DNA of 64,000 nucleotides from QWHO01 sp039809865. Its GTDB lineage: Bacteria > Vulcanimicrobiota > Xenobia > Xenobiales > QWHO01. Positions 43,047-51,752 of this stretch are shown here, piece after piece. Under the pieces are notes generated by a model. That model did no database searches. It was not told the origin of the DNA and was given only the letters and a program-made list of their open reading frames with translations. Where the stretch lies: positions 1 through 64,000 of the forward strand of contig JBDHVW010000012.1 of assembly GCA_039809865.1 (NCBI GenBank). Reading direction: 5' to 3'. A program made the translations under genes and the position numbers. Position 1 is the first letter of the stretch. Every line of letters starts with the position of its first letter.

Positions 43047-43988
43047 ATGACCAACATCCTCGACCCCGACGCGCCCGTTCCCCAACCGGTCGCCACCCCG
43101 CTCACCCGGGCGGCCCTCTTTCTCGTCCTGACCGTAAAGGACGAATCGGGAGTGCGCGAGTTTTTCCCCGACCTGTCCGGCTTCGTCCGCTCGGTCAACT
43201 TCCGCGACCCGAACCGCAGCCTGTCCTGCGTGCTCGGCATCGGCGCCGAAGCGTGGGACCGGCTCACCGGCCAGCCACGGCCACCCGGATTGCATCCGTT
43301 CGTGGAGCTGAAGGCTGGCGCGCGCCACGCGGTTTCCACCCCGGGCGACCTGCTGCTGCATATTCGCGCCGACTACCAGGACCTGTGCTTCGAGCTGGCC
43401 CGCCAGATCCGGACTCGCCTGGGCGCGTCGGTCGAGGTGGTGGACGAGGTGCACGGCTTTCGCTACTTCGACGCCCGCGATCTGCTGGGCTTCGTGGACG
43501 GCACCGAGAACCCGTCCGGCAACGAGGCGGAGCAGACGGTGCTCGTCGGCGACGAGGACCCGGCGCACGCCGGCTCCAGCTACGTCATCGTCCAGAAATA
43601 CCTGCACGACCTGGCGGCCTGGAACAAGATTCCGGTCGAGACTCAAGAGAAGATCGTGGGGCGCCAGAAACTCGACGACATCGAGCTGCGCGATGCCGAC
43701 AAGCCGAGCTACGCGCACAACGTTCTGACCAACATTCAGGACGAAGACGGCCGCGACCTGAAGATCCTGCGCGACAACATGCCGTTCGGGCACATCGAGG
43801 GCGACGAATACGGCACCTACTTCATCGGCTACGCGCGCAACCCGTCCACCATCGAGCGGATGTTGCGGAACATGTTCATCGGGCTGCCCGAGGGCAATTA
43901 CGACCGCCTGCTGGACGTGAGCCGACCGGTGACGGGCACGCTCTTCTTCGTCCCTACGGCTTCCTATCTAGACGCCTTCTCCGGGTAG
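43047..43988 (+). CDS. Dyp-type heme peroxidase
   Basis: The 313-residue protein contains the distal motif GFVDGTENP (D151) and proximal heme-ligand candidate H224 in YAHNVLTN, with Arg in LRDNMPFG. These place it with the YfeX/DypB-like peroxidases. No Tat or Sec signal is visible, so it is cytosolic or encapsulated; no encapsulin gene is in this window. ATG 43047 is chosen over a TTG six codons upstream. Its end overlaps the convergent gene by 25 bp. Confidence 0.95.
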   Translation: MTNILDPDAPVPQPVATPLTRAALFLVLTVKDESGVREFFPDLSGFVRSVNFRDPNRSLSCVLGIGAEAWDRLTGQPRPPGLHPFVELKAGARHAVSTPGDLLLHIRADYQDLCFELARQIRTRLGASVEVVDEVHGFRYFDARDLLGFVDGTENPSGNEAEQTVLVGDEDPAHAGSSYVIVQKYLHDLAAWNKIPVETQEKIVGRQKLDDIELRDADKPSYAHNVLTNIQDEDGRDLKILRDNMPFGHIEGDEYGTYFIGYARNPSTIERMLRNMFIGLPEGNYDRLLDVSRPVTGTLFFVPTASYLDAFSG

Positions 43989-44806
43989 ATCCGTTGCAGC
44001 TCGACCAGCACGTCGGAGCTCCACTCGAAGCCCAGGCAATGAGTTTCGGCCAGGTCGGAAACCTCGTCGAGCGGCAGACAGTAGCCCTCGGCGCGAATGT
44101 GATTGGATTCGAAGCGCAGATCCCAGGTGCGGCAGATCTCGCTCAGCTCGCTCTCGTTGAGGCGCAGGGCGCGGGCCATCATGGTGGCCACCATCGCGTT
44201 GAGAAAGCCGACGCGCACTTCCCGCCCGCGCAGCTCGGTGACCGGACGGATGGTGTGGAAGCCCAGCGGGACGCCGGTCCGGGCCGCCAGGGGCAGGGTG
44301 CGCACCACAGCCTCGAGGTCGTACATCTCCTGGAGCACCAGCCCGACCCGCGGCACGTCCCTTCGGGCGGCCAGCATCTGCGACACCGGGAGCAGGTCTT
44401 TGAGCCCCATCACGACCACCAGCCGGGCCGGCTCGTGATGGCGGATCAGGTAGCGGTGCACCGCGTCCACCACTTCCTCGACGCGCGCGAACGGCGCCGC
44501 CACCAGTCCCAGGCTGATGCGCCCGAGATGCTTGTGAACCGCCAGCGCCTGGGAAATGGAAGCGATCGCCTCGGCCGCTGATTCCACCGTTGGCAGATAG
44601 TAGTCCAGCGGGCTGAGCCTGGCTTGCGGGCGCTCGCCGTGGCGCACCCGGTAGTGGCCCACCATCCAATCGGGCGGAACCAGGCCCTTCTGGACGTGGT
44701 AATCACACACGGTCGCCCGTCCCGACAGGAGCGCGCCCAGACTTGGACCCAGGGCGGCTTGTAAATCGGGCTGGGGCTCGCCGGGACGACGAAAAATCGA
44801 ACCCAT
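43964..44806 (-). CDS. Hypothetical cytosolic protein
   Basis: A 280-residue soluble protein. Alternating strands and helices in the middle (ISLGLVAAPFARVEEVVDAVHRYL, ARLVVVMGLKDLLPVSQML, RVGLVLQEMYDLEAVV) suggest an alpha/beta fold. A histidine-containing stretch follows (LGFHTIRPVTELRGREVRV). It lies 50 bp downstream of the large helical-repeat gene on the same strand. I cannot name a family. Confidence 0.58.
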   Translation of the reverse strand: MGSIFRRPGEPQPDLQAALGPSLGALLSGRATVCDYHVQKGLVPPDWMVGHYRVRHGERPQARLSPLDYYLPTVESAAEAIASISQALAVHKHLGRISLGLVAAPFARVEEVVDAVHRYLIRHHEPARLVVVMGLKDLLPVSQMLAARRDVPRVGLVLQEMYDLEAVVRTLPLAARTGVPLGFHTIRPVTELRGREVRVGFLNAMVATMMARALRLNESELSEICRTWDLRFESNHIRAEGYCLPLDEVSDLAETHCLGFEWSSDVLVELQRIYPEKASR

Positions 44807-44856
44807 CCTTTATCTATTCTTCATCTTTGCGGTGACTTCATTTCGGTGCCGAGGCG

Positions 44857-47800
44857 CTATTCCGCTTTGGTAAACCGGCGACTGGCCTCCCAGCGCACGA
44901 CCGCGTCCTTGTCCGCGCGCAGCACGCGCAGGCGCTCGCGCCAGGATTCGTCCCAGCCCGTGCGCGGGCCGGCCGCGCAGGCCAGGCGAAGCGCCATCCG
45001 GCGCGCCAGGGCGTTGCGATTGGCCAGCCGCGCAAAAGCGCGCTCCAGGCCCTCCCACTCGAAGCCCGGATCGGCCAGCTCGCGCTCGAAGGCGCCCAGC
45101 ACCAGGTCGGCAATCTTGACGTTGACCAGGTCGTCGAGCCCGTCCAGGTCGGGCCAGCTCAAGCCAGCCACGTGCAACGCCAGGCCGGGCATCGCGCGCA
45201 GGTTCATGCGCTTGCGCTTGCGCCACTCGATGCGGGCGATGAGGTCCTCGAGGTAGAGCCACCTCTGGACCGCCGGCAGGTCGCGCTCGAGCTCGGCATC
45301 CGGCTCGCGGGGAGCCCCGGTCAGTGACAGCGCCGTCTCCAGCAGCACGTCGAAGGCCTGGCCGTCGCGGCAGACATCCACCAGCGAGGCCGCCGCCGCC
45401 TTCCACTCCGGACCCGAGGTCAGGTCGCGCACGCCGCCCGACAGCACGCGCGCGCAATCTTCCTCCAGCCCCGCGGCCCATGCAGGTAGCGCCAGAAAGG
45501 CCGCCTCACGGGCTCGCGGCTCCACGTGCAGAGACACCGCCATCACGATCCGAGCGTAGCGACCGCGGGCCTCCCGGGCCAGCAGTTCGGGACGCTCGTC
45601 CAGCAGGCTGCGGGCCACCGAGCCATCCTCGTGGTGGGCGGCGATTTCCAGCAGCGACCAGTCCTGCAAGGCGCGAGCAGCGTGCAGCAAGGCGATGCGC
45701 ACGTCCCGGTGCAGCTCGGGCCTGGCCCACTGGTCCTGCAGGATCTCTTGCGCCCCGGGCACGCGGTGAGCGCCCAGCAACCGCAGCACTTCCTTGTGCA
45801 CGGTCACCTTCAGGCGCTCGCGCGCCAGCAGCCCCTGGAGAGTCCGACCCAGCACTTCGGGCGGAGTGAAGCGCGCCACGCGCGGCACGGCGTACATGGC
45901 CACGCGAGCCTGGTCGCCGTCCAGGTGCTCGAGCAAGATGGGCAAAGCCTCCGCCGGGCGATCCAGGTGGGTGGCAGCCGCCAGGGCCGCCTCCAGCACC
46001 GGCACGTGGGAATCCTCCAGGAAGGGCTCCAGGTCGCTCAGGCCCATCACCGGGATCCGGCTCAGGCGCATGATGGCAAAGACCCGCTCGTAATCGGAGC
46101 GTTGGGTGTCGCGCGCGATACTGAGGGCGCCTTTGGCGAACGCCCGCTGCTGGCGCGGGAGCCAGCGGTGGAAGCCATTCTGCGCGGGCAGCAAATAAGC
46201 CGTCTTGCTATTGGCGAACCGGCCTTTCAGAATGCGCGACTCGAGGAAGGGGTCCAGCAGATCCTGGCGGCGCCGGTGCAAATGCTGGAAAACAGCCGGG
46301 CACATGATGGTGCTCTCGTCTTTGGAGAGCAGCGACTGCACGCGCTGGTCACGAGTCGTAGGCGGCTCGAGCCACAGGCCGATGGCCTGCATGGCGACCC
46401 AGTCGGGCCTGGCCTTCACCGCGTCCGCGATCAGCTTCTGGAGGCCTTCGACGTTGCGCGCCCGTTTGCCCAGGGCGCTGGCGAGGCTGAGCACGGGGCC
46501 GTAGGAGTCGCGCTCGTTGGCGGCTTTGACCCAGCGTTGCAGGGCGTCGAAAATCCCCTTCTCGACGCCCTTCGGCAGATCGTTCAGGCGCGGCCAGGCC
46601 AGGCTGCCACTCTGCTGGACCAGCTTGCGCTGCATGTCCAGACTGAAGGGAAGCAGTTTCCCGCCGGGGTCCAGAGCGCCGCGGCGCAGGAGCTGCATCC
46701 CGATCTGCTGCAGGTGGGATCGCGTGCCCCAGGACGTGTCTCGAGCCTGCGTGACGGCGGTCACCAGCGTGCCCAGCGGCTCCAAGGATTCTTCGCTGAA
46801 GAGGCCGGGCGGAGTCTCGCGCAAGGCCGTCACCGCAGCCAGGCGCACCGGGTCCTGCTCGTTCTTGAGCCGCGGGACCAGCCTGGAAAGCAGGGCCGCC
46901 AGGTCTCCGCGATTGACGGCGCAGTTCTTGATCCAACCGAGCACAGCGCGCGCCCGCTCCTCGGCCAGCGAGGCCTTGCTCTCGGGCTCGAAGATCCGCT
47001 CGGCGCTCGCGGGAGAAGCGTACACGGCCACGTCGAAAGCGACCGTCGGCGATACCTGGCTGTCGCGCATGGCCAGCATGCGCTCGGCCTCGCGCACGCG
47101 CAGCGCGTGGGGCAGGGCTTCCAGCATTTGCATCGGCCAGGCCCGATCGCTGCTGGGATAGGCCGCCTGGAAGATCTCCCGGCGCCAGGCGGGCGGACAG
47201 CTCTCCAGCACGGCGGCCACCCGCAGGGGGTCGTGGGCGAAGTGCAGAGCCAGCTGCTCCAGCCGCTCGCGCCCGAGCCGCCGCAGGTGCGGAGGGGGAG
47301 CATACTGGCCGCGCAAAAGCAACGCCTGAACTTCATCGGGATGGGTGCGGGCCAGCTGCGCCAGGGGGATCGGGGGAAGCGTCTCGGGCGGATGCAGGTC
47401 CGACGCCAGGCTCAAGACCTCGGCCGGTCGCAGACTTGCCAGTGTCTTGAAGCACGGCCGGTAGCGCTGCCACAACGCAGCCCGCTGGCGATCGGGGGAT
47501 TCCTCGAGAGAGCCTCGCAGATACGCCAGCACGCCGTCGGGGAGGCGGCGCGCCAGACCGGCCCAGTTGCCCAGCCGGGGCGCCAAACGCGGCAGATGAC
47601 GCTCCAGGTCCTCGGGCGAAAGGGCACGCAGCAGGTTGGCCGCCTGGTTGCCCTCGACCAGCTCGATCAGGCGAGCGGCCTGCTCAGGATTGGCCCGCGT
47701 GGAAGCGATCGAGATCAATCCGCGGCGCACGGCGGCGCAGGTTTGGGGCAGCAGGTCATCGAGGTCGGGCAGCGGATCGACGGTGCGCAGCAAAGCCAGA

Positions 47801-48003
47801 GCTGCGTGCGTCACGCTCACGCGCGGGTCCAGCAGCGCGTTCAGGATGCGCTCGGTCTTGCCGGTATGCCGCGCCGCCACCAGGGCCAGGTAGGGGTCGT
47901 GGTCCCAGAGGCGGTCGAGCTCCTCGTCGGAGGGAGCGCTCCGCGCGGCCTCGCGCACGCGCGCGTCGTAACAGAGCTTGTCGAGTTCGGAGAAATTCTT
48001 CAC
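44857..48003 (-). CDS. Very large HEAT-like helical repeat protein
   Basis: The 1048-residue protein has no signal peptide or membrane helix and consists of repeated helix pairs with Leu/Ala cores and frequent Pro and Arg at the turns. Examples are DPRVSVTHAALALLRTVDP, DSHVPVLEAALAAATHLDRP and KDAVVRWEASRRF, the usual look of HEAT or armadillo-like solenoids. No catalytic motif is seen. It is divergent from the small secreted protein at 48083. Likely a scaffold; the partner is unknown. Confidence 0.72.
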   Translation of the reverse strand: MKNFSELDKLCYDARVREAARSAPSDEELDRLWDHDPYLALVAARHTGKTERILNALLDPRVSVTHAALALLRTVDPLPDLDDLLPQTCAAVRRGLISIASTRANPEQAARLIELVEGNQAANLLRALSPEDLERHLPRLAPRLGNWAGLARRLPDGVLAYLRGSLEESPDRQRAALWQRYRPCFKTLASLRPAEVLSLASDLHPPETLPPIPLAQLARTHPDEVQALLLRGQYAPPPHLRRLGRERLEQLALHFAHDPLRVAAVLESCPPAWRREIFQAAYPSSDRAWPMQMLEALPHALRVREAERMLAMRDSQVSPTVAFDVAVYASPASAERIFEPESKASLAEERARAVLGWIKNCAVNRGDLAALLSRLVPRLKNEQDPVRLAAVTALRETPPGLFSEESLEPLGTLVTAVTQARDTSWGTRSHLQQIGMQLLRRGALDPGGKLLPFSLDMQRKLVQQSGSLAWPRLNDLPKGVEKGIFDALQRWVKAANERDSYGPVLSLASALGKRARNVEGLQKLIADAVKARPDWVAMQAIGLWLEPPTTRDQRVQSLLSKDESTIMCPAVFQHLHRRRQDLLDPFLESRILKGRFANSKTAYLLPAQNGFHRWLPRQQRAFAKGALSIARDTQRSDYERVFAIMRLSRIPVMGLSDLEPFLEDSHVPVLEAALAAATHLDRPAEALPILLEHLDGDQARVAMYAVPRVARFTPPEVLGRTLQGLLARERLKVTVHKEVLRLLGAHRVPGAQEILQDQWARPELHRDVRIALLHAARALQDWSLLEIAAHHEDGSVARSLLDERPELLAREARGRYARIVMAVSLHVEPRAREAAFLALPAWAAGLEEDCARVLSGGVRDLTSGPEWKAAAASLVDVCRDGQAFDVLLETALSLTGAPREPDAELERDLPAVQRWLYLEDLIARIEWRKRKRMNLRAMPGLALHVAGLSWPDLDGLDDLVNVKIADLVLGAFERELADPGFEWEGLERAFARLANRNALARRMALRLACAAGPRTGWDESWRERLRVLRADKDAVVRWEASRRFTKAE

Positions 48004-48082
48004 GCGGGCTGGTTCGACCAGCGCCCCTCGAGCGCCCCCCAGGCGTCCAACATTGCCCCGTACGAGCCGCTAGCATTCAATC

Positions 48083-48406
48083 ATGCGAAAAGTGCTCATC
48101 CTCGTGACGATGGCGTTGTTAACTGCCGGCGTGTTGGCTGCCGGCAAGACGAGCGAGTGGTATTCCACCTCCGGCAACGTGGTGCACATCATCAATTCGG
48201 ACAGCATGCAGTTCACCATCAAAGTCTACCCGCAGCAGGGACCGACGATGGTCTGCCGGGCCGAGTGGATCGACCAGAATACCTTTACCTACAACATGAA
48301 TGACGGTGGCTCGGCGTTCATGGGGACGTTCACCGACGGCGGGTGGGCCATCCGGGTCACCGGGCGGGGGCGGACGAATACCTGGAGGTTCAATCGTTGG
48401 CTCTGA
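48083..48406 (+). CDS. Small secreted protein
   Basis: The 107-residue protein has a signal peptide (LILVTMALLTAGVLAA). A beta-rich mature domain contains repeated Trp and Thr: SEWYSTSGNVVHIINSD, FTYNMNDGGSAF, GWAIRVTGRGRTNTWRF. There is one Cys, so no disulfide. Possibly a small beta-sandwich in the periplasm. Not recognised. Confidence 0.6.
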   Translation: MRKVLILVTMALLTAGVLAAGKTSEWYSTSGNVVHIINSDSMQFTIKVYPQQGPTMVCRAEWIDQNTFTYNMNDGGSAFMGTFTDGGWAIRVTGRGRTNTWRFNRWL

Positions 48407-48410
48407 GTTG

Positions 48411-48465
48411 GAGATGGGAGATGGGAGATCGGAGATGGGAGTAGGGAGTAGGGAGTAGGGAGTAG
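48411..48465 (+). repeat. GGGAGAT/GGGAGTA heptamer array with G-quadruplex motif
   Basis: Short repeats of GGGAGAT pass into four exact copies of GGGAGTA. The four GGG runs at 48437-48460 are separated by 4-nt loops, which meets the common G-quadruplex pattern. The array is non-coding and sits just before the 47-bp repeats and the response-regulator gene. Confidence 0.8.
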
Positions 48466-48586
48466 AGCGAAGGGTCCGGGGTGGGGATCAGGGAGTAGCG
48501 GGCGGGGACCTGAGCGAAGGGTCCGGGGTGGGGATCAGGGAGTAGCGGGCGGGGACCTGAGCGAAGGGTCCGGGGTGGGGATCAGG
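48466..48586 (+). repeat. 47-bp direct repeat, two full copies plus a partial third
   Basis: Identical 47-bp copies occupy 48466-48512 and 48513-48559, and a 27-bp third copy runs to 48586. Each copy contains GTGGGGATCAGG. In the first two it is followed by GAGTAG, a stop. In the third it continues into the response-regulator reading frame and supplies its start codon at 48575. Confidence 0.9.
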
Positions 48587-49195
48587 ATCTTGATAGCGGA
48601 CGACCACGCGGTCGTCCGTCAGGGATTGCGGATGTTCCTGGAGCTCGACCCCGAGCTGCAGGTCGTGGGCGAGGCCTCGGACGGGCTCGAGGCGGTGCAG
48701 CAGGCGCACCAGCTGCGGCCCGACGTCGTGGTGATGGACCTCCTGATGCCTCGCATGGACGGCATCGCCGCCATCGCCCGCCTCAAGCTCGAGCTGCCCG
48801 AAACCGAGGTGGTGGCGCTGACCAGCGTGCTGGACGACGCCTCGGTGGTCGGGGCGGTGCGGGCCGGGGCGATGGGCTACCTGCTCAAGGACGCCCGCGC
48901 CGAGGAGCTGTGCCACGCCATCCGGGCCGCCGCCAACGGCCAGGTGCAGCTCTCGCCCCAGGCCGCCGAGCGGCTGATGAAAGAAGTGCGCTCCTCGGAG
49001 AAGCCCGAGAAGCTGACCGAGCGCGAGACCGAGGTGCTCAAGCGGCTCGCGAATGGCGAATCCAACCGGGAGATCGCCGGGGCCCTGGCCATCACCGAGA
49101 AAACCGTCAAAACGCACGTGAGCAACCTGCTGTCCAAGCTCGGATTGGCGAGCCGCACCCAGGCGGCGCTCTACGCGGTGCAACACCGCCTGTGA
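48575..49195 (+). CDS. NarL/FixJ-family response regulator
   Basis: The 206-residue protein has a receiver domain with D9-D10, phosphoacceptor D55 in VVVMDLLMP and K105 in GYLLKDA, all intact. The C-terminal LuxR-type HTH shows LTERETEVLKRLANGESNREIA and TEKTVKTHVSNLLSKLG. It is close to the LiaR/DegU-like group. The start is a GTG lying in the third copy of the 47-bp repeat. Its stop overlaps the kinase start as GTGA, so the pair is translationally coupled. Confidence 0.95.
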   Translation: MGIRILIADDHAVVRQGLRMFLELDPELQVVGEASDGLEAVQQAHQLRPDVVVMDLLMPRMDGIAAIARLKLELPETEVVALTSVLDDASVVGAVRAGAMGYLLKDARAEELCHAIRAAANGQVQLSPQAAERLMKEVRSSEKPEKLTERETEVLKRLANGESNREIAGALAITEKTVKTHVSNLLSKLGLASRTQAALYAVQHRL

Positions 49196-50679
49196 TCCCG
49201 CCGTTCGAGCCCATCGAGAACGTCTTCGACCCGCGCCTCATGCCGGTGCTGGCCAACTCGACCCCGGCCGGGGTAGCGGCGGTCGACCCCTATCGGCGCG
49301 TGCTGTTCATGAACCCGGCCGCCCAGGAGATCGTTGGCCGATCGCTCGACGAGATGCTCGGCACCGACTACCAGCTCGTTTTCGCGGAGAGCGAGCGCGA
49401 AGCCATGCGCGAGCGGGTGGCCGACCCGCGCATCCCGCAGAGGGTTCGCTACCCGTCGCGCGTGGTGCGTCCCGACGGGGAGGAGCGCGAAGTGGAGATG
49501 CTCCACTTCCACATCGACCTGCCCGACCGTAAGGTAGTGGCCGTGGTGGTGCTCGACGTCACCGAGGGGCGCCGGCTCGTCCACCGGATGGCTACCCTGA
49601 GCCACTTCGCCTCGAGCCTGGCCTACCAGGGAAACCTCCAGGAAACGCTTTCCTCGCTCTGCCAGAAGGTCGTTCAGACCACCCTGGCGCGGGCCTGTCT
49701 GGTGGTGCTGGCCGACGGCAGCCCGGGCTGCCTGACCGGGCTTTCCGACGGCTACTGGAGCGAATTCTCGCGAGTCTGGGAGGAAGGTGGTCCCCTCACG
49801 GCCCGGGAGGCGATCAAGTCGGGCGGGGTCGTGGTGGACCGCGACCTGAGGCGCCGCCAGCCCTGGAACGAGTGGGACGCGGCCATGGCCGTCCCGATCA
49901 AGTTCCGGGGCGCCGTGCTGGGAGCATTGACGGGGTTTTACGACGCCGAGGCGGCTCTGGGTGAAGCGGAGACCACGTTCATGCGCACGCTGGCCGACCT
50001 GGCCGCCGTGGCCGTGGAGAACGCCCGCTTGATGGAGGAGCTGCAGGAGAAGGCGGCGCTCGAGGAGCGAGCCCGCCTGGCCCAGGAGCTGCATGACTCG
50101 GTCAGCCAGGCGCTCTACGGCATCACGCTCGGGATCAAGACCGCCCGGGCCCAGCTCGAGCGGGACCCGGCCCGAGCGGCCGAGCCGCTGGAGTACGCTC
50201 AGTCGCTCGTCGAGGGCGCCGCCAAGGAGATGCAGGCCCTGCTCTACTCGCTGCGCCCCGAGTCGGTGGACGACTCGGGCATCGTGGAGGCGCTCAGCCG
50301 TCACGCGGAGGCGATGCGCACTCGTCACGGGCTGATGGTGGATGAGCGGCTGATCGCGGAGCCCGAGCTCACCGCCGAGCAGCGCCACACCCTGGTGCGG
50401 GTGGCCTCGGAGACTCTCCACAACGTGGTGAAGCACGCCAAAGCCCGCAACGTGATGCTCGAGCTGAGGATTCAGGACCACGAGCTCACCCTGCGGATTT
50501 CCGACGACGGGGTGGGCTTCGAGGTGGACCGCGACTACCCGGGTCATTTCGGTCTGCGCGGCATCCGCGAGCGGCTGGACCGCGTGGGGGGGCGTCTGGA
50601 GCTGTTCAGCGGTCCCGGACTCGGCACCCGACTGGTGGCAGCCCTCCCCTTTCAGGCTTCTTTCAGCCCCGGACCCTAA
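49192..50679 (+). CDS. PAS-GAF sensor histidine kinase (NarX/DegS type)
   Basis: A cytosolic protein of 495 residues. The PAS domain (about 15-135) contains STPAGVAAVDPYRRVLFMNPAA; the GAF domain (about 150-275) and a HisKA_3 dimerisation domain follow, with H301 in ELHDSVSQALYG. The HATPase domain shows NVVKHAKA, DDGVGF and GLRGIRERL. There is no membrane helix, so the signal is internal. It would phosphorylate the NarL-type regulator encoded just upstream. Confidence 0.95.
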   Translation: MIPPFEPIENVFDPRLMPVLANSTPAGVAAVDPYRRVLFMNPAAQEIVGRSLDEMLGTDYQLVFAESEREAMRERVADPRIPQRVRYPSRVVRPDGEEREVEMLHFHIDLPDRKVVAVVVLDVTEGRRLVHRMATLSHFASSLAYQGNLQETLSSLCQKVVQTTLARACLVVLADGSPGCLTGLSDGYWSEFSRVWEEGGPLTAREAIKSGGVVVDRDLRRRQPWNEWDAAMAVPIKFRGAVLGALTGFYDAEAALGEAETTFMRTLADLAAVAVENARLMEELQEKAALEERARLAQELHDSVSQALYGITLGIKTARAQLERDPARAAEPLEYAQSLVEGAAKEMQALLYSLRPESVDDSGIVEALSRHAEAMRTRHGLMVDERLIAEPELTAEQRHTLVRVASETLHNVVKHAKARNVMLELRIQDHELTLRISDDGVGFEVDRDYPGHFGLRGIRERLDRVGGRLELFSGPGLGTRLVAALPFQASFSPGP

Positions 50680-50680
50680 C

Positions 50681-51220
50681 ATGCTGCGGATGCAAATCCG
50701 CCCGACGGCCGCCAGCCCTCGCCCCCTGCCCCCGAAGGTGCAGCTCGTCGAGGGCGGCCCCGCCGACGCCGACCTGCTGGCCGAGATGGACGAGCAGTGC
50801 TTTACCGGCGGTGTGGTGGGCGAGCCCTGGTCGCGGCGCGATTTCCGCCAGCACCTCACCAGCGTCCCCTGTGCCGTCACCATCGCCATGATGGGCGGCC
50901 ACGCGGTCGGCTACGTGCTGGCGAACATGCATGGCAACATCGATTCGCTCTGCGTGTTGCCGGAGGCCCGCGGACAGCACATCGGACAACGGCTGCTGGC
51001 TCACGCCGTCGGGCAGTTGGCCGACGGGGGCGCGTCTTCGTGCGACCTCCAGGTGGACGCCGAGAACACGACCGCCCAGGGCCTGTACACCAGGTGCGGT
51101 TTCACGGTCGTGGAGCGCCTGCCGGGCTACTACCACGGCCGGGACGGCCTGGAGATGCGCCTGTCCGACCTGCAAAGCCCGGGCGTTCGGGCGCGACTGG
51201 ACGAGCTTACTCGACCTTGA
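50681..51220 (+). CDS. GNAT-family N-acetyltransferase
   Basis: The 179-residue protein matches the RimI-like GNAT fold. IDSLCVLPEARGQHIGQRLLAHAV contains the acetyl-CoA-binding V-x-x-x-x-R-G-x-x-[IL]-G motif. NTTAQGLYTRCGFTVVERLPGYY is the typical C-terminal part seen in protein acetyltransferases. It starts 1 bp after the kinase stop. Its end overlaps the convergent DUF427 gene by 14 bp. The substrate is not known. Confidence 0.88.
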   Translation: MLRMQIRPTAASPRPLPPKVQLVEGGPADADLLAEMDEQCFTGGVVGEPWSRRDFRQHLTSVPCAVTIAMMGGHAVGYVLANMHGNIDSLCVLPEARGQHIGQRLLAHAVGQLADGGASSCDLQVDAENTTAQGLYTRCGFTVVERLPGYYHGRDGLEMRLSDLQSPGVRARLDELTRP

Positions 51221-51485
51221 CGCCCTTCCAGAACGCCATCCGGCCGCGAATCTGCTCGGCCGCCTTCTTGGGCTCGGGGTAGTACCAGACCGCCTGCGCA
51301 TTCGTCTGGCCATCGACGACCAGATCGTGATAATGGGCCGTGCCCTTCCAGAAACAGCTCGAGGTGTGGCTGCTGGGCTTGAGAAACTCGCTGTGGACGC
51401 TCTCCGGCGGGAAGTAATGGTTGCCCTCCACCACCACCGTCTGATCGCTCTCGGCGATGACCTTGCCGTTCCAAATCGCTTTCAT
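51207..51485 (-). CDS. DUF427 family protein
   Basis: The 92-residue protein is typical of DUF427: MKAIWNGKVIAESDQTVVVEGNHYFP would be the first strands, then CFWKGTAHYHDLVVDG and AVWYYPEPK. The ATG (complement of 51483-51485) gives the usual family length. It is divergent from the YheU-like gene. Biochemical function of the family is not established. Confidence 0.9.
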   Translation of the reverse strand: MKAIWNGKVIAESDQTVVVEGNHYFPPESVHSEFLKPSSHTSSCFWKGTAHYHDLVVDGQTNAQAVWYYPEPKKAAEQIRGRMAFWKGVKVE

Positions 51486-51524
51486 GCCCGCAGGGTTCCT
51501 CCCCCGCCCGTGCAACCCTGCGGC

Positions 51525-51716
51525 ATGGAGATCCCCTTCCGCCAGCTCACTCCCGAGGCCCTGCAGGGCCTGCTCGAGGAGATCGCCTCGCGCGATGGCA
51601 CCGAGCACACCGCCGTCTCGCAGAAGGTGGCCCGGCTGCTCAAAATGCTCGAGAAGGGCAAAGCGCGCCTGATGTTCGACCCCGACAGTGAGACCTGCGG
51701 CATCGTCGAGGTGTAA
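51525..51716 (+). CDS. YheU-like protein (UPF0270)
   Basis: The 63-residue protein begins MEIPFRQLTPEALQGLLEE, contains SQKVARLLKMLEKGKARLMFD, and ends near ETCGIVEV. This follows the pattern of E. coli YheU (IPWQDLSPETLENLIE, then [20 protein letters not shown]). Function unknown. It lies 39 bp from the divergent DUF427 gene. Confidence 0.8.
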   Translation: MEIPFRQLTPEALQGLLEEIASRDGTEHTAVSQKVARLLKMLEKGKARLMFDPDSETCGIVEV

Positions 51717-51752
51717 GCTTTTCTTGAGGGCGAGCGGCTAAGCTGCTCGGGT

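Noticed and set aside
45526..48303. Open frame of about 925 codons antisense to the HEAT-like gene
   Set aside because: No motif and no RBS; it also overlaps the secreted-protein gene at 48083 in the wrong frame.
48411..48586. Possible CRISPR array
   Set aside because: The repeats are directly adjacent with no unique spacers of constant length, and there are no cas genes.
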